The notes under the pieces were generated by a model. It worked only from the letters and a program-made list of their open reading frames with translations, was not told where the DNA came from and searched no databases. The position numbers were made by a program, and so were the translations under genes. This document shows positions 1 to 9,158 of a stretch of DNA of 64,000 nt, in pieces. Source of the DNA: CAZJHX01 sp964545715 (GTDB lineage: Bacteria; Myxococcota_A; UBA9042; GCA-2863065). The stretch's first letter is position 1, and every line of letters starts with the position of its first letter. The DNA lies in contig CAZJHX010000043.1 of assembly GCA_964545715.1 (NCBI GenBank), positions 4,688 to 68,687 on the forward strand, written 5' to 3'.

Positions 1-1430
1 TCATACCCCATTAGCGGCCAGATCGTCAGTGCGCTTATGATCAACAGCACCAGCGAAGCGAACTTCAGGATTGTACCGGCCAAAGCGGTGTCCTTTTGGC
101 GGAGAAATCCGCCGGTAAATGCCAGCGCCATCCCCGGCGTGCCCATCGGCAACACCAGAGAGTAGCCACACGGGATTGCCACAAAGAGAGCGACCAGGCG
201 CACATCGATGCCCAGCTGTCGCGCCATGCCCAGCACGGGCGGCATGAACAGCGCCACCACCGCGGCATTGCTCACGCCCTCGGTCAGCCACATGCCGATC
301 AACGCCACCACGCCCAGCAGCACCAGCGGCTGCTCGCCGGGCATCACGCTCAAGAGCCGGTCCGCCAGCCAGGCGCTGGCCCCCGTCGTCAGCATGCCCA
401 TGCCCAGCGCGATCGCGCCGCCGTACATCAGTACGATGCCCCAGTTCACGTCCTCTTCGACTTCGCTCCAGCGCGTACAGCCGATCACAAAGGCCGCCAC
501 AACAGCCAGCAGCGAGATAGTCGCCAGCCCGATCGAGTCACCCGCGGTAATCCAAAACCAGATCGTGACCAGCAGCAGCGCGCCGATCGCAAGCTCGCGA
601 TACGTCAGCTTGCCCAGCTGGTCGACCTTGTCCGCGAGCGCCGTCCGCGCCTGGGAGATGTCCTCGATCTCGCTGACGAACATCCAGTGAATCACCACCC
701 GCGCGATCAACAACATGACCAGCATCATCGGCGTCGCCAGCATGGCCCAATCCGCAAATGAGATCGTATGCGCGTGGTCCGAGTTCTCCTGCAGCAGCGC
801 CACCGCCAGGGGGGCGCGTCCACTGCCCAGCAGCGTCGCGGTGCCGCCGATGATGCTGCCGTAGGCCAGCGCCAGGTACAGCGCCTTGCCAAAGCGCGAG
901 TTCGACTTCAGCGACAGCCCCGAGTGGATGCTGCGCACCACCGGCAAGAAGATCGCCGCCACCGCATGACAGCTCATCACGCAGCTCATGGACGCCGTCA
1001 GCAGCAGCACCGATGTAATCAGTCGCTGCGGTGTGTGCCCGAAGCGGTCCAGCACGCCTACCGCGATGCGCGTGGACAGCCCCGACCGCTGGATTGGCGA
1101 CGCCAGAATGAACACGCCCAGAATGAAGAACGTGACCTCGCTGCCAAACAGCGCATACGTCTCCCGGCTGCCCAGGATCCCCAGCGCAGGAAAGCTGACC
1201 AACGCCAGAATCGACGTGATCATGAGCGGCAGCGCCTCGGTCACCCACAAGAAGATGCACGCCGCAAACACGCCCATCGCCAGCTGGCCGTCGCGCTCCA
1301 GGCCTGGGAAGTCCAGCGACGTCAGCAACATAAAGATCGCCAGCGCGCCCAGGACCAGCCACACGCGCGCGCCCCGCCGCAACAGGATCAGCCAAATCGG
1401 GCGCCTATCTATGAAGACCCGCGTGCTCAA
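1..1430 (-). CDS. SLC13/DASS-family membrane transporter (C-terminus outside window)
   Basis: Reading the minus strand from a TTG at 1430 gives an open frame to the left edge, about 476 residues with no stop. It is a hydrophobic polytopic protein. Landmarks include LWVTEALPLMIT near residue 70, VNWGIVLMYGGAIALG in the middle, TEGVSNAAVVALFMPP and PMGTPGMALAF late in the protein. These match the conserved helices and the two SNT/TPP-like substrate loops of SLC13 (divalent anion:sodium symporters for dicarboxylates, sulfate and similar anions), although the first loop reads SNAA rather than SNT. The TTG overlaps the dipeptidase stop (TTGA), so the two genes are probably co-translated. The substrate cannot be assigned. 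The C-terminus is missing because the window ends. Confidence 0.8.
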   Translation of the reverse strand, partial: MSTRVFIDRRPIWLILLRRGARVWLVLGALAIFMLLTSLDFPGLERDGQLAMGVFAACIFLWVTEALPLMITSILALVSFPALGILGSRETYALFGSEVTFFILGVFILASPIQRSGLSTRIAVGVLDRFGHTPQRLITSVLLLTASMSCVMSCHAVAAIFLPVVRSIHSGLSLKSNSRFGKALYLALAYGSIIGGTATLLGSGRAPLAVALLQENSDHAHTISFADWAMLATPMMLVMLLIARVVIHWMFVSEIEDISQARTALADKVDQLGKLTYRELAIGALLLVTIWFWITAGDSIGLATISLLAVVAAFVIGCTRWSEVEEDVNWGIVLMYGGAIALGMGMLTTGASAWLADRLLSVMPGEQPLVLLGVVALIGMWLTEGVSNAAVVALFMPPVLGMARQLGIDVRLVALFVAIPCGYSLVLPMGTPGMALAFTGGFLRQKDTALAGTILKFASLVLLIISALTIWPLMGY

Positions 1431-2509
1431 GGCCTAATCGCCTCCAGCACACGAAGCGTGTTCTTGCCCAGGACGCCACGGATGCGGTCCTCCGCCCATC
1501 CGCGATCCAGCATCAGCTGCACCAGCCGAGGCATGTCGGTGACCTGCTGCAAGGGAAGCGGCGGCGTGATCATGCCGTCATAATCCGTTCCGATGGCGAC
1601 TGCGCCCTCACCGGCGACCTTGATCACGTGCTCCATGTGATCGATCACCTTGCCCGCGTCGCAGCGGCCCAACCCCAAGAACGAGCGGTCCAGGAACATG
1701 CTGTGAAAGATGATTCCGATGACGCCGCCGGTGTCGGTGACCAGCCTGATCTGCTCGTCGTCGATGTTGCGCCAATGAGGGCGCACTCCCGTGACGCCGG
1801 TGTGGGTGCAGATCAGCGGCTGCGATTTGTCGTGCACCTGGGCCGCGTTGACGTAGCCGTCCCGGTTGATGTGGGCCAGGTCCACCAGGATGCGCTTGGC
1901 GTTCATCACCTCGACCAGCTCGTGGCCGCGGTTGGAGAGCGCCGTGTTGCTCAGACCCAGGGGGCTGGAGGTGCAGCCGATGCCGCTGTTGGTCAGGTGC
2001 ACCAGCGTGATGCGGTGCACATCGTCGGGGATCGCCTCCAGTGACGCGCGATCGTACTGAAAGGCCTGCCCGCCCTGGATGCCGATGTAGCACCCGGTGG
2101 CCCCGTCTTGTCGCGCGGCCAGGTACTCGGAGTGGTTTTTGACGAACCGGAAGTCGTCCGGGTGACGGGCCAGGTCCGCTTTGATGCGGGCGATGTTCTT
2201 CAGCGTGACCGCGGCCCGACGGCTGGGACGGCGCGCTGGATTGGTCGCGATATCGAACGTCAGCCCCGTGACGCAGGCCTCACGCAGGCGGGGCAGGTCG
2301 GTCTGGTTGGTGAGCCGCGATCCACCCAGGCCCGGGCGATGCCGCTTGTGCACGTCGAACCCGTAGAGTCGCGCCGGCACGTACAGATCGTTGTGGAGAT
2401 CATAGACCTCGCTGTCCAGGTACAGCTCGACCGCCTCGCGCGAGATCGCGAGCGATGCGGCCCACGCGCTCGGGTCGCCAGCATGGTCAGAGGCGTTCAG
2501 GCTGGACAT
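1427..2509 (-). CDS. Membrane dipeptidase-like protein (peptidase family M19)
   Basis: A 360-aa protein of the amidohydrolase-fold renal dipeptidase family, which hydrolyses dipeptides at a di-zinc site. Visible landmarks are DLHNDLY (zinc ligands H39 and D41), the LVHLTNSGIG block, VDLAH and CTHTG (the two later His ligands) and the GTDYDG motif. The family's bridging glutamate, normally in an EGG motif, is Gln145 here (IGIQGG), so classical di-zinc activity may be reduced or altered. No signal peptide is obvious. The gene overlaps the start of the SLC13-type transporter, suggesting uptake and hydrolysis of a related substrate. Family assignment is confident; substrate is not known. Confidence 0.88.
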   Translation of the reverse strand: MSSLNASDHAGDPSAWAASLAISREAVELYLDSEVYDLHNDLYVPARLYGFDVHKRHRPGLGGSRLTNQTDLPRLREACVTGLTFDIATNPARRPSRRAAVTLKNIARIKADLARHPDDFRFVKNHSEYLAARQDGATGCYIGIQGGQAFQYDRASLEAIPDDVHRITLVHLTNSGIGCTSSPLGLSNTALSNRGHELVEVMNAKRILVDLAHINRDGYVNAAQVHDKSQPLICTHTGVTGVRPHWRNIDDEQIRLVTDTGGVIGIIFHSMFLDRSFLGLGRCDAGKVIDHMEHVIKVAGEGAVAIGTDYDGMITPPLPLQQVTDMPRLVQLMLDRGWAEDRIRGVLGKNTLRVLEAIRP

Positions 2510-2539
2510 TGCGGGCTACCATAACGTAGTTCTTGCCGT

Positions 2540-3316
2540 GTGATCGACGCCCACTGCCACATCGACTTCGCCAGGTTCGACGGCGATCGCCCCGAGGTGC
2601 TCCAGCGAGCACGAGCAGCCGGGGTGCGCGGATGGATTTGCGCCGGTGTCGATCCCGACGCGTGGGACAAACAGGACGCGGTCGCAGCCGAGCACCCGGA
2701 CGTCTATCCCCTGTATGGGATTCACCCGCATACCGCGGCGCGCTCGTCCGCCGAGTCGCTGGCGCAGGGCCTCGAGCAGCTGGCCGTGCGCGCCCGGTTC
2801 GCGGTCGGTGAGACCGGCCTGGACGCCAGCAGGTACGTGCCGCGAGGCAGCCTGCAGATTCAGGGCGAGGCGTACCGGGCGCAGCTGGCCCTGGCGCGGG
2901 AGCGGGACCTGCCCGTCGTGCTGCATATTCTCTACACGCACGGCGCCGCCATCGACGTGCTGCGGCGCGACGGTGTGCCGGGTCGCGGCGGCATGGTCCA
3001 CAGCTACAGCGGTCCGGCCGACATGGTGCCGCAGTACGAGGCATTAGGGCTGTATGTGTCGTTTGCCGCCGGCGTGACCCGGCCGAATGCGCGCAAGGCC
3101 CTGGAGGCCGTCCGCGCGGTCAGCCCCGAGCGGCTGCTGGTGGAGACGGACTGCCCCGATCAGATTCCATCGGGTGTCACGGGTGGCCGAAACCTCCCGC
3201 AGTGGCTGCCTCGGATCGTGGACGCGGTCGCTGCGGCCCGCGACACCCCACCAGACATAATCGCGAACCAAACGGCGGAAAACGCCAGACGACTCTTTGG
3301 ACTGGAGGGTCCCTGA
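2540..3316 (+). CDS. TatD-family metal-dependent hydrolase
   Basis: A 258-aa TIM-barrel metal-dependent hydrolase of the TatD DNase family. It begins MIDAHCHIDF, carrying the HxH metal-binding motif. GETGLD holds the conserved glutamate, LHILYTHG and MVHSYSGP carry the later histidines, and LVETDCPD holds the C-terminal aspartate. Length is typical of the family. The start is GTG at 2540, which places the HxH motif at the N-terminus as in relatives. Two bases separate it from tcdA, so it probably heads a small operon with tcdA and the methyltransferase. Members act as 3'-5' nucleases or D-aminoacyl-tRNA deacylases; which applies here is unknown. Confidence 0.88.
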   Translation: MIDAHCHIDFARFDGDRPEVLQRARAAGVRGWICAGVDPDAWDKQDAVAAEHPDVYPLYGIHPHTAARSSAESLAQGLEQLAVRARFAVGETGLDASRYVPRGSLQIQGEAYRAQLALARERDLPVVLHILYTHGAAIDVLRRDGVPGRGGMVHSYSGPADMVPQYEALGLYVSFAAGVTRPNARKALEAVRAVSPERLLVETDCPDQIPSGVTGGRNLPQWLPRIVDAVAAARDTPPDIIANQTAENARRLFGLEGP

Positions 3317-3318
3317 CC

Positions 3319-4176
3319 ATGAGCATTACGACCACCCCCTCGACGCCCGGGGGCGCCGAGGACAAATATCGCCTGCATCGGCGCTTCGACCGGATGGGCC
3401 GTCTGGTCGGCGACCGAGGCATGCAGCGGCTGTTCGATGCGCACGTGATGGTGATCGGCGTCGGCGGAGTCGGATCATTCGCTGCGGAGGCGCTGGCGCG
3501 CAGCGGCGTCGGGCGCCTGACGCTGATCGACTTCGACCTCGTGTGCATCACAAACACGAACAGGCAGCTGCACACGCTTCGCGGCGTCATCGGCAAGCCC
3601 AAGGTCGACGTCATGGCGGAGCGCCTGCGACTGGTGAACCCGCAGGCGACGGTGGAGTCTCATCGCGTCTTCTACAGCGAGGCAAACAGCGCCGAGCTGC
3701 TGGACTGTCGCCCCGACTATGTGATCGACGCGATCGACAACGTCACCGCCAAGTGCCACCTGCTGGCCACGTGCAAACAGCGCGGCATCCCGGTGATCTG
3801 CTCCACGGGGGCGGCTGCACGCCTCGATCCGACGTACATCGAGGTCGCCGATCTCTCTCAGACCCGCATCGATCCGCTGGCCCGCTCGGTGCGCAAGATC
3901 CTGCGGGAGCAGTACGGCTTCGGCGGACCGCGCGACGGCGAGTGGGGGATTCAGGCCGTCTTCAGCACCGAGGAGCCGATCGCGCCCAGCCCCCTGCTGT
4001 ATGACGTCGGCCAAGGCTTCAAATGCGTCTGCCCGCAGGGCCAGAACGGCATGCACGAGTGCGAAAAGCGTAATCGTGTGGACGGCACCGCCGGGTTTGT
4101 GACCGGCGCCTTCGGGCTGACCTGCGCGTCGGCTGTTGTGAAGCTGCTCATGGCGGCGCCCGACCCCGTCGAGTGA
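3319..4176 (+). CDS. tcdA: tRNA threonylcarbamoyladenosine dehydratase (ThiF/E1 fold)
   Basis: A 285-aa E1-like ATP-dependent enzyme that in TcdA cyclises t6A37 of ANN-decoding tRNAs to ct6A. The Rossmann ATP site is GVGGVGS near residue 50, followed by LIDFDLVCITNTNRQ, the arginine-bearing ThiF motif. The tail MHECEKRNRVDGTAGFVTG is typical of TcdA/CsdL proteins. The ATG at 3319 is preferred over upstream in-frame codons because those lie inside tatD. The stop overlaps the next gene's GTG start (GTGA), implying translational coupling. Nearby mnmA and mtaB at 54-57 kb belong to the same anticodon-loop modification network but are not linked. Confidence 0.87.
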   Translation: MSITTTPSTPGGAEDKYRLHRRFDRMGRLVGDRGMQRLFDAHVMVIGVGGVGSFAAEALARSGVGRLTLIDFDLVCITNTNRQLHTLRGVIGKPKVDVMAERLRLVNPQATVESHRVFYSEANSAELLDCRPDYVIDAIDNVTAKCHLLATCKQRGIPVICSTGAAARLDPTYIEVADLSQTRIDPLARSVRKILREQYGFGGPRDGEWGIQAVFSTEEPIAPSPLLYDVGQGFKCVCPQGQNGMHECEKRNRVDGTAGFVTGAFGLTCASAVVKLLMAAPDPVE

Positions 4177-5246
4177 GCGCAGGCCGCTTTCGACCTCACG
4201 CGCACGCTGTTGTCGCGCCCGGATTGGAGCCCATCGTCGCGCGGGAGCTGACGGCCCTCGGTGCTGCTCAGGTGTCCGAGGTGGCCGGCGGCGTGACCTT
4301 CAAGAGCGATCTGGACATGGTCATGCGCGCCAATCTGTGGCTGCGCAGCGCAAGCCGCGTGTTGGTTGTCATCGCGGGTGGACGCGCACGGCACTGGAAA
4401 GGGCTCACGCGGGTCGTGGATGCGGCCGCGTGGGACGACTATCTGAGGCCCGACACCGCGGTGCGCTTCAAGGTCTCGTGCTCGCGAAGCCGGCTGTATC
4501 ACCAGCGCGCGGTTGTCGAGCGCCTCCAGGCAGCGGTCGGGCGGCCGGCCCCGGGTCCGGACGAGGATGGAGTCACGGTCTGGGTGCGCATTCACGAGGA
4601 TCAGGCGACGATCAGTATCGACTCGTCCGGAGCGCTGCTGCATCGCCGCGGATACCGCACGCATGTCGGTCAGGCCCCGCTGCGGGAGACACTGGCGGCG
4701 GGCATTTTGCTAGCCACGTGGGACCCGGCCACTCCGCTGCTGGACCCGATGTGTGGCTCGGGGACGTTCTTGATCGAGGCCGCGTGGATCGCGCAGGGCA
4801 GAGCGCCGGGCTTGAGTCGCGAGTTTGCGTTTCAGTCCTGGCCGTCTCATAGCGCCTCTGCCTGGTCGCTCCTGGTGAAAGAAGCGCGTGCGGCCCAGAC
4901 GCCTCTCAATGTGGACCTCGTCGGCGTGGATTACGATGCCGACGCAGTGCAGGCAGCCTCCGCAAACGCGGAGCGGGCGGGGGTGACGCCGCAGATCGAG
5001 CACGCGGACATCCGCGACGTCAGTGCGACCGAGGACGATCCCGGGACAATTGTGGTGAACCCGCCCTACGGCAAACGAATCGGTCGCGGACAAGCAGCGT
5101 TCAAGGACGTGGAGGCCCTCGCGGGGCGAATGAAGGGGTGGCGTACAGTGGCGCTGTACGCACTTAAGGGGCACCTGCCCGCGGGCTGGGAGACGGTCAT
5201 GCGCGTGAGGAACGGCGGTATCGCTATTAGAGTGATCGCCCGGTGA
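4173..5246 (+). CDS. THUMP-domain RNA N2-guanine methyltransferase (RlmL/Trm14-like)
   Basis: A 357-aa SAM-dependent RNA methyltransferase. Residues about 10-165 form a THUMP-like RNA-binding module (it begins with an APGLEPIVARELTALG block). The catalytic half has DPMCGSGTF at about 191 (SAM binding) and VVNPPYGKR at about 294 (the NPPY motif that flips the target guanine). This matches the family of 23S rRNA m2G methyltransferases (RlmL) and tRNA m2G6 methyltransferases; the exact target cannot be read. Start is GTG at 4173, overlapping the tcdA stop. The gene closes the tatD-tcdA-methyltransferase operon. Confidence 0.85.
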   Translation: MSAGRFRPHAHAVVAPGLEPIVARELTALGAAQVSEVAGGVTFKSDLDMVMRANLWLRSASRVLVVIAGGRARHWKGLTRVVDAAAWDDYLRPDTAVRFKVSCSRSRLYHQRAVVERLQAAVGRPAPGPDEDGVTVWVRIHEDQATISIDSSGALLHRRGYRTHVGQAPLRETLAAGILLATWDPATPLLDPMCGSGTFLIEAAWIAQGRAPGLSREFAFQSWPSHSASAWSLLVKEARAAQTPLNVDLVGVDYDADAVQAASANAERAGVTPQIEHADIRDVSATEDDPGTIVVNPPYGKRIGRGQAAFKDVEALAGRMKGWRTVALYALKGHLPAGWETVMRVRNGGIAIRVIAR

Positions 5247-5283
5247 GCTTTCGTATCTACCAAACGGTGCTAATATCTCGCCC

Positions 5284-6546
5284 GTGAGGCGCCCTGACGT
5301 TGGAGTAGTAATTTTGGGAGGCGGTCGGGGCACTCGTCTCGCCGCGCTGACACAAGAGCGCAGTAAGCTGGCCGTGCCTATCGGCGGTAAATACCGGCTG
5401 GTCGATATCCCCATCAACAACGCCATTCACTCCGGCATGGAGCGGATGGTGCTGCTGACCCAGTACAACGCGCACTCCCTGCATCGGCACATCACGCGGA
5501 CGTATCGCTTTGATGCGTTCTCGCGCGGCTATGTGCACATCCTGGCGGCGCAGCAGACGCCCCAGGGCGATCGGTGGTTCCAGGGCACTGCCGACGCGGT
5601 GAAGTGCAACCTGATGCACATCGACCACATGGCGGAGGATCTGATCCTGATCCTCGCCGGCGACCACATGTACAAGATGGACTACCGCGATATGGTTCGC
5701 GACCACGTGGAGTCCGGCGCCGAGGTCACCGTTGCGGTGCAGCCCTGCAGCGAAGAAGAGGTGGCCGGGTTCGGCGCGCTCAGGGTCGACGCCAGCGGCC
5801 GGATTATCGAGTTTCGTGAGAAGCCCAAGACGGCCGAAGAGCGCGAAGGGATGGCGCTGGAGCCGCAGTGGCTGGCTGCGCGCCGGCTCTCGCGTGACAC
5901 GCCGTATCTGGCGTCGATGGGCATCTACCTGTTCAACAAGAGTGTGCTCGTCCAGGCGCTGGAGTCCGATCCGGTCGACTTCGGCAAGCACGTGATTCCG
6001 GCGTCGGTGGATACGCGGCACGTGCACGCGCACTTCTTCACCGGCTATTGGCGCGACATCGGGACCGTCCGCTCCTTCTACGAGGCCCATATGGACCTTG
6101 TGAGCGACGAACCTCAGTTTCGGTTCGACGACCCGCGCTGGCCGTTTTACACACACCCGCGATACCTGCCGTGCGCACGGTTGAGCCGGTCGACGTTCGA
6201 TCGATCCATGCTCGCGGAGGCTGTGGTGGTGACCGATTCGGTCGTGCGCGACTCGATCATCGGCGTTCGTACGCCGATCACCGGCGCGACCATCGAAAAG
6301 TGTCTGCTCATGGGCTGTGATCCGGATCCGCCAACGAATGTGCCGGCCGACGCGCCGCCGCTCGGAATTGGCGAGGGATCCATCATCCGCAACGCCATCA
6401 TCGACAAAAACGCGCGCATCGGGCGCGGCGTGCATATCGTCAACGAGGCGGGCCTGAAAGAGGCGACGGGCCAGGGGTGGTCCATCCACGACGGCATCAC
6501 CGTAGTGGCCAAGAACACCATCATCCCGGACGGCACAATCATCTAG
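5284..6546 (+). CDS. glgC: Glucose-1-phosphate adenylyltransferase (ADP-glucose pyrophosphorylase)
   Basis: A 420-aa nucleotidyltransferase making ADP-glucose for glycogen synthesis. The N-terminal GGGRGTRL loop is followed by GGKYRLVDIPINNAIHSG, then WFQGTADAV and the catalytic-region GDHMYKMDY. The C-terminal third is a left-handed beta-helix with hexapeptide-like repeats ending IIPDGTII. The usual RAKPAVP segment that lines the regulatory/substrate site reads RSKLAVP here, so allosteric behaviour may differ. Start is GTG at 5284. No other glycogen gene is adjacent. About 150 bp of AT-richer sequence follows before the next gene, with no convincing terminator seen. Confidence 0.93.
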   Translation: MRRPDVGVVILGGGRGTRLAALTQERSKLAVPIGGKYRLVDIPINNAIHSGMERMVLLTQYNAHSLHRHITRTYRFDAFSRGYVHILAAQQTPQGDRWFQGTADAVKCNLMHIDHMAEDLILILAGDHMYKMDYRDMVRDHVESGAEVTVAVQPCSEEEVAGFGALRVDASGRIIEFREKPKTAEEREGMALEPQWLAARRLSRDTPYLASMGIYLFNKSVLVQALESDPVDFGKHVIPASVDTRHVHAHFFTGYWRDIGTVRSFYEAHMDLVSDEPQFRFDDPRWPFYTHPRYLPCARLSRSTFDRSMLAEAVVVTDSVVRDSIIGVRTPITGATIEKCLLMGCDPDPPTNVPADAPPLGIGEGSIIRNAIIDKNARIGRGVHIVNEAGLKEATGQGWSIHDGITVVAKNTIIPDGTII

Positions 6547-6700
6547 ATCGGCCGTTTTGTATACGGCGTTTGATTTATCTTTACAACTATATCGAACGGT
6601 CCTAAGCTCAAGTTCTCACCTGGCGACTTGTTTGTGAGGACGCGGGGAGGGGTGGCGGGCGTTGTCGCTTGCGGCGGCGCTCGCCTATACTCCCCCCGCT

Positions 6701-7507
6701 ATGACTTCTGAGACGACCTACGAGACCCTGCTTCTAGAGCGCGATGACTGTGGTGTGGCGCTGTGTACCTTCAACCGGCCCGAGGTGCGCAACGCGCTGA
6801 GCCGGCAGATGGTGCGCGATATCCGCGATGTGTTGGACAGCCTGGCGCACCAGGCGGACTTGAAGGTGCTGATCTTCACGGGGGCAGGCGGCAAGTCCTT
6901 CATCTCCGGCGCCGACATCGCGGAGCTGCTGCAGCGAAAGCGAGACGACGCGTTTCTGCGCATCAACAACGGCCTCTTTCGAGAGATCGAGGCCTTTCCG
7001 ACGCCGACGATCGCAGCTGTCCGGGGCTTTGCGCTCGGCGGCGGGTGCGAGCTGGCCATCGCGTGTGACCTGCGCGTGGCCGGGGAAGGCGCCCGATTCG
7101 GTCAGCCCGAGGTCGGTCTGGGCATCATCCCAGGCGCCGGCGGCGCGTTTCGTCTGCCCCGCCTCGTCGGTATCGGCCGCGCGCGGGAGTTGGTGTTTAC
7201 GGGACGCATCATCGACGCGCAGGAGGCGCTGGCGATCGGGTTGGTGGAAGAGGTCGTACCTGATGACGACGTCCTCAGCGCCGCCCGCCGCCTGGCGGGA
7301 CGCATCGCCAAAAACAGCGGACTGGCCGTTCGTATGGCCAAGACGGTGCTGAACGCCGGCCCCGAGATGAGCACCGAGGTCGCGCTGGCCCTGGAGGCCA
7401 CTACCCAGGCGGTGCTCTTTGAAGACGAAGAGAAACAGGCCCGAATGACGGCGTTTCTGGAGCGCAAGCGCGTCAGAGCCCAACAAAAAGGAGAGGGGAC
7501 GAAATGA
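6701..7507 (+). CDS. Enoyl-CoA hydratase/isomerase family protein
   Basis: A 268-aa crotonase-fold protein. The oxyanion-hole motif SGADIAEL, the first catalytic glutamate in GGGCELA and the second in FGQPEVGLGIIPGAGG are all present, so it should hydrate short-chain 2-enoyl-CoAs. ATG at 6701 is chosen over a TTG 39 bp upstream because the family starts just before the first beta strand. Its stop overlaps the following dehydrogenase by 4 nt (ATGA). Next to the box cluster, the pair plausibly performs the beta-oxidation steps that turn 3,4-dehydroadipyl-CoA into succinyl-CoA and acetyl-CoA. That role is inferred from position; a general fatty-acid role is also possible. Confidence 0.88.
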   Translation: MTSETTYETLLLERDDCGVALCTFNRPEVRNALSRQMVRDIRDVLDSLAHQADLKVLIFTGAGGKSFISGADIAELLQRKRDDAFLRINNGLFREIEAFPTPTIAAVRGFALGGGCELAIACDLRVAGEGARFGQPEVGLGIIPGAGGAFRLPRLVGIGRARELVFTGRIIDAQEALAIGLVEEVVPDDDVLSAARRLAGRIAKNSGLAVRMAKTVLNAGPEMSTEVALALEATTQAVLFEDEEKQARMTAFLERKRVRAQQKGEGTK

Positions 7508-8367
7508 GCGACACCGACATCCAAGGCATCGCCGTTCTGGGCGCCGGCACCATGGGTCACGGCATTGCGCAGGTCGCCGCGATGGCCGGCTACGCAACGC
7601 GAATGTTCGATATATCGACCGAAGCGGTCGAGGCCGGCATGTCCCGAATTCGCGGCAATCTGGACAAGGGTGTGGCGCGCGGCAAAGTGACGGCCGAAGC
7701 ACGCGATGCGGCGCTGGCAAACGTGACCACATCCACGGACCTGGCGGACGCCGTGCCGGGTGTCGGCATGATCATCGAGGCCACCCCCGAGAACCTGGAC
7801 CTCAAAAAGAAGCTGTTCGCCTCCGTCAGCGCGCTGGCGTCCCCGACCGCGATCATCGCGTCCAACACCAGCTCGCTGAGCCTGACCGAGATCGCCGCCA
7901 GCGCCGTGACCCCCGAGCACGTCATCGGCATGCACTTCTTCAACCCCGTGCACATCATGAAGCTCTTGGAGATCGTGCGCGCCGAGCAGACCGCCGACAT
8001 CATCGTGGAGATCACCCGCGGCGTCGGCGCCCGTATGGGGCGCGAGATGATCGTCGTGAACGACTCCGCCGGGTTTGCGACCAGCCGCCTGGGCCTGGTG
8101 ATCGGTCTGGAGGCCATGCGCATGCTCGAGCAGGGCGTCGCCAGCGCACAGGATATCGACAAAGCTATGGAGCTGGGATATCGCCACCCGATGGGTCCGC
8201 TGAAGCTGACGGACCTCGTCGGCCTGGACGTGCGCCTGGCCATCGCCGAGTACCTGCAGCGCGAGATCGGCGAGCAATTTCGCCCGCCGCAGATTCTGCG
8301 CCGCCTGGTCCGCGCCGGTCATCTGGGCAAGAAGAGCGGCAAAGGCTTCTACGACTGGCCCGCCTGA
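7504..8367 (+). CDS. 3-hydroxyacyl-CoA (3-hydroxybutyryl-CoA) dehydrogenase
   Basis: A 287-aa NAD-dependent 3-hydroxyacyl-CoA dehydrogenase of stand-alone length. It opens with the dinucleotide fold GAGTMGHGIAQVAAMAGY. IASNTSSLSLTEIA and MHFFNPVHIMKLLEIV follow; the latter carries the catalytic histidine. The C-terminal helical domain ends with the GKKSGKGFYDW signature. A strong Shine-Dalgarno (AAGGAGA) precedes the ATG, and the gene overlaps the upstream hydratase. It is convergent with boxR, whose stop lies 15 bp away. Together with the hydratase it likely feeds the product of BoxD into central metabolism. Confidence 0.92.
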   Translation: MSDTDIQGIAVLGAGTMGHGIAQVAAMAGYATRMFDISTEAVEAGMSRIRGNLDKGVARGKVTAEARDAALANVTTSTDLADAVPGVGMIIEATPENLDLKKKLFASVSALASPTAIIASNTSSLSLTEIAASAVTPEHVIGMHFFNPVHIMKLLEIVRAEQTADIIVEITRGVGARMGREMIVVNDSAGFATSRLGLVIGLEAMRMLEQGVASAQDIDKAMELGYRHPMGPLKLTDLVGLDVRLAIAEYLQREIGEQFRPPQILRRLVRAGHLGKKSGKGFYDWPA

Positions 8368-8381
8368 GGTCGAGCCGGCCC

Positions 8382-9152
8382 TTATTCGACCATGATCCCG
8401 CGCTCCTCCAGCGACGCCAACGTCTGGCGGACGGCCCCGGTCAGCGACAGGCTGGACGTGTCCACCGTCAAGTCGCTCTGCGCGTAGAGCGGCTCTCGCT
8501 TCTCCAAGAGCGCGCGCAGCTCTTCCATCGCGTTGTTTCGATCACGAATCGGCCGGTCGTCCCCCTGCTCCAATACGCGGCTCATGTGGTCCTCCGGGGT
8601 CGCCTTCAGCCACACGGTCGTGGCGCACCGTTTGACGCGCTCAAAGATCTCGCCGCCCATCACGATGCCGCCGCTGACCGCCAGCACGACCGGGCGCGCC
8701 TGCTCGACCACGGCGTTGAAGCACTCGACCTCCAGCTCCCGATAGTAGCGCTCGCCGTGAAACGAGAAGATCTCCGGCAAGCTCAGCCCGGCCTCCGCCT
8801 CGACCATGTCGTCCAGCTCCAGAAAGTCGATGCCCAGCGCGCCCGCCATGCGCGGTCCAATCGTGCTCTTGCCCGCGCCGCGCAGTCCCAGCAGCGCGAT
8901 GATCGGCCGGTCCAGCGGGTCGTCCTCGACCAGCGCTGACAAGTCGAGATCAAACGCGTTTGCGACCCGAAGCAGGCGCCCGATCGAGATGTTGGCACGG
9001 CCGGCCTCGAGCTCAGCATAGAAGCGTGGACTCAGAAGCGACTTCTCCGCCGCCGCCCGCACCGTCATGCCGCGCGCCTGACGTGCTGCGCGTACACGGC
9101 GCGCGATCAGGTTTAGAAGAATGGTCTCCGATTGTGGGCCAAAAAACGACAT
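8382..9152 (-). CDS. boxR: BoxR/BzdR-type transcriptional regulator (XRE HTH fused to shikimate-kinase-like domain)
   Basis: A 256-aa protein. Residues about 15-75 are an XRE helix-turn-helix (LRVANAFDLDLSALVED at its end). Residues about 84-256 resemble shikimate kinase, with the P-loop GLRGAGKST at 89-97, a LELDD segment and SGGIV. This fusion is the hallmark of BzdR/BoxR, where the kinase-like domain binds benzoyl-CoA and relieves repression of benzoate catabolism. ATG at 9152 is chosen because 14 codons of upstream frame would run through the operator. It is divergent from boxC with 95 bp between start codons, which fits autoregulation and control of boxCBD. Confidence 0.9.
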   Translation of the reverse strand: MSFFGPQSETILLNLIARRVRAARQARGMTVRAAAEKSLLSPRFYAELEAGRANISIGRLLRVANAFDLDLSALVEDDPLDRPIIALLGLRGAGKSTIGPRMAGALGIDFLELDDMVEAEAGLSLPEIFSFHGERYYRELEVECFNAVVEQARPVVLAVSGGIVMGGEIFERVKRCATTVWLKATPEDHMSRVLEQGDDRPIRDRNNAMEELRALLEKREPLYAQSDLTVDTSSLSLTGAVRQTLASLEERGIMVE

Positions 9153-9158
9153 TCGATG

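Noticed and set aside
538..1395. 285-codon reading frame on the minus strand
   Set aside because: It is out of frame with the clear SLC13 transporter on the same strand, which has recognisable membrane helices; this frame is Arg/Gly/Ala-rich and motif-free.
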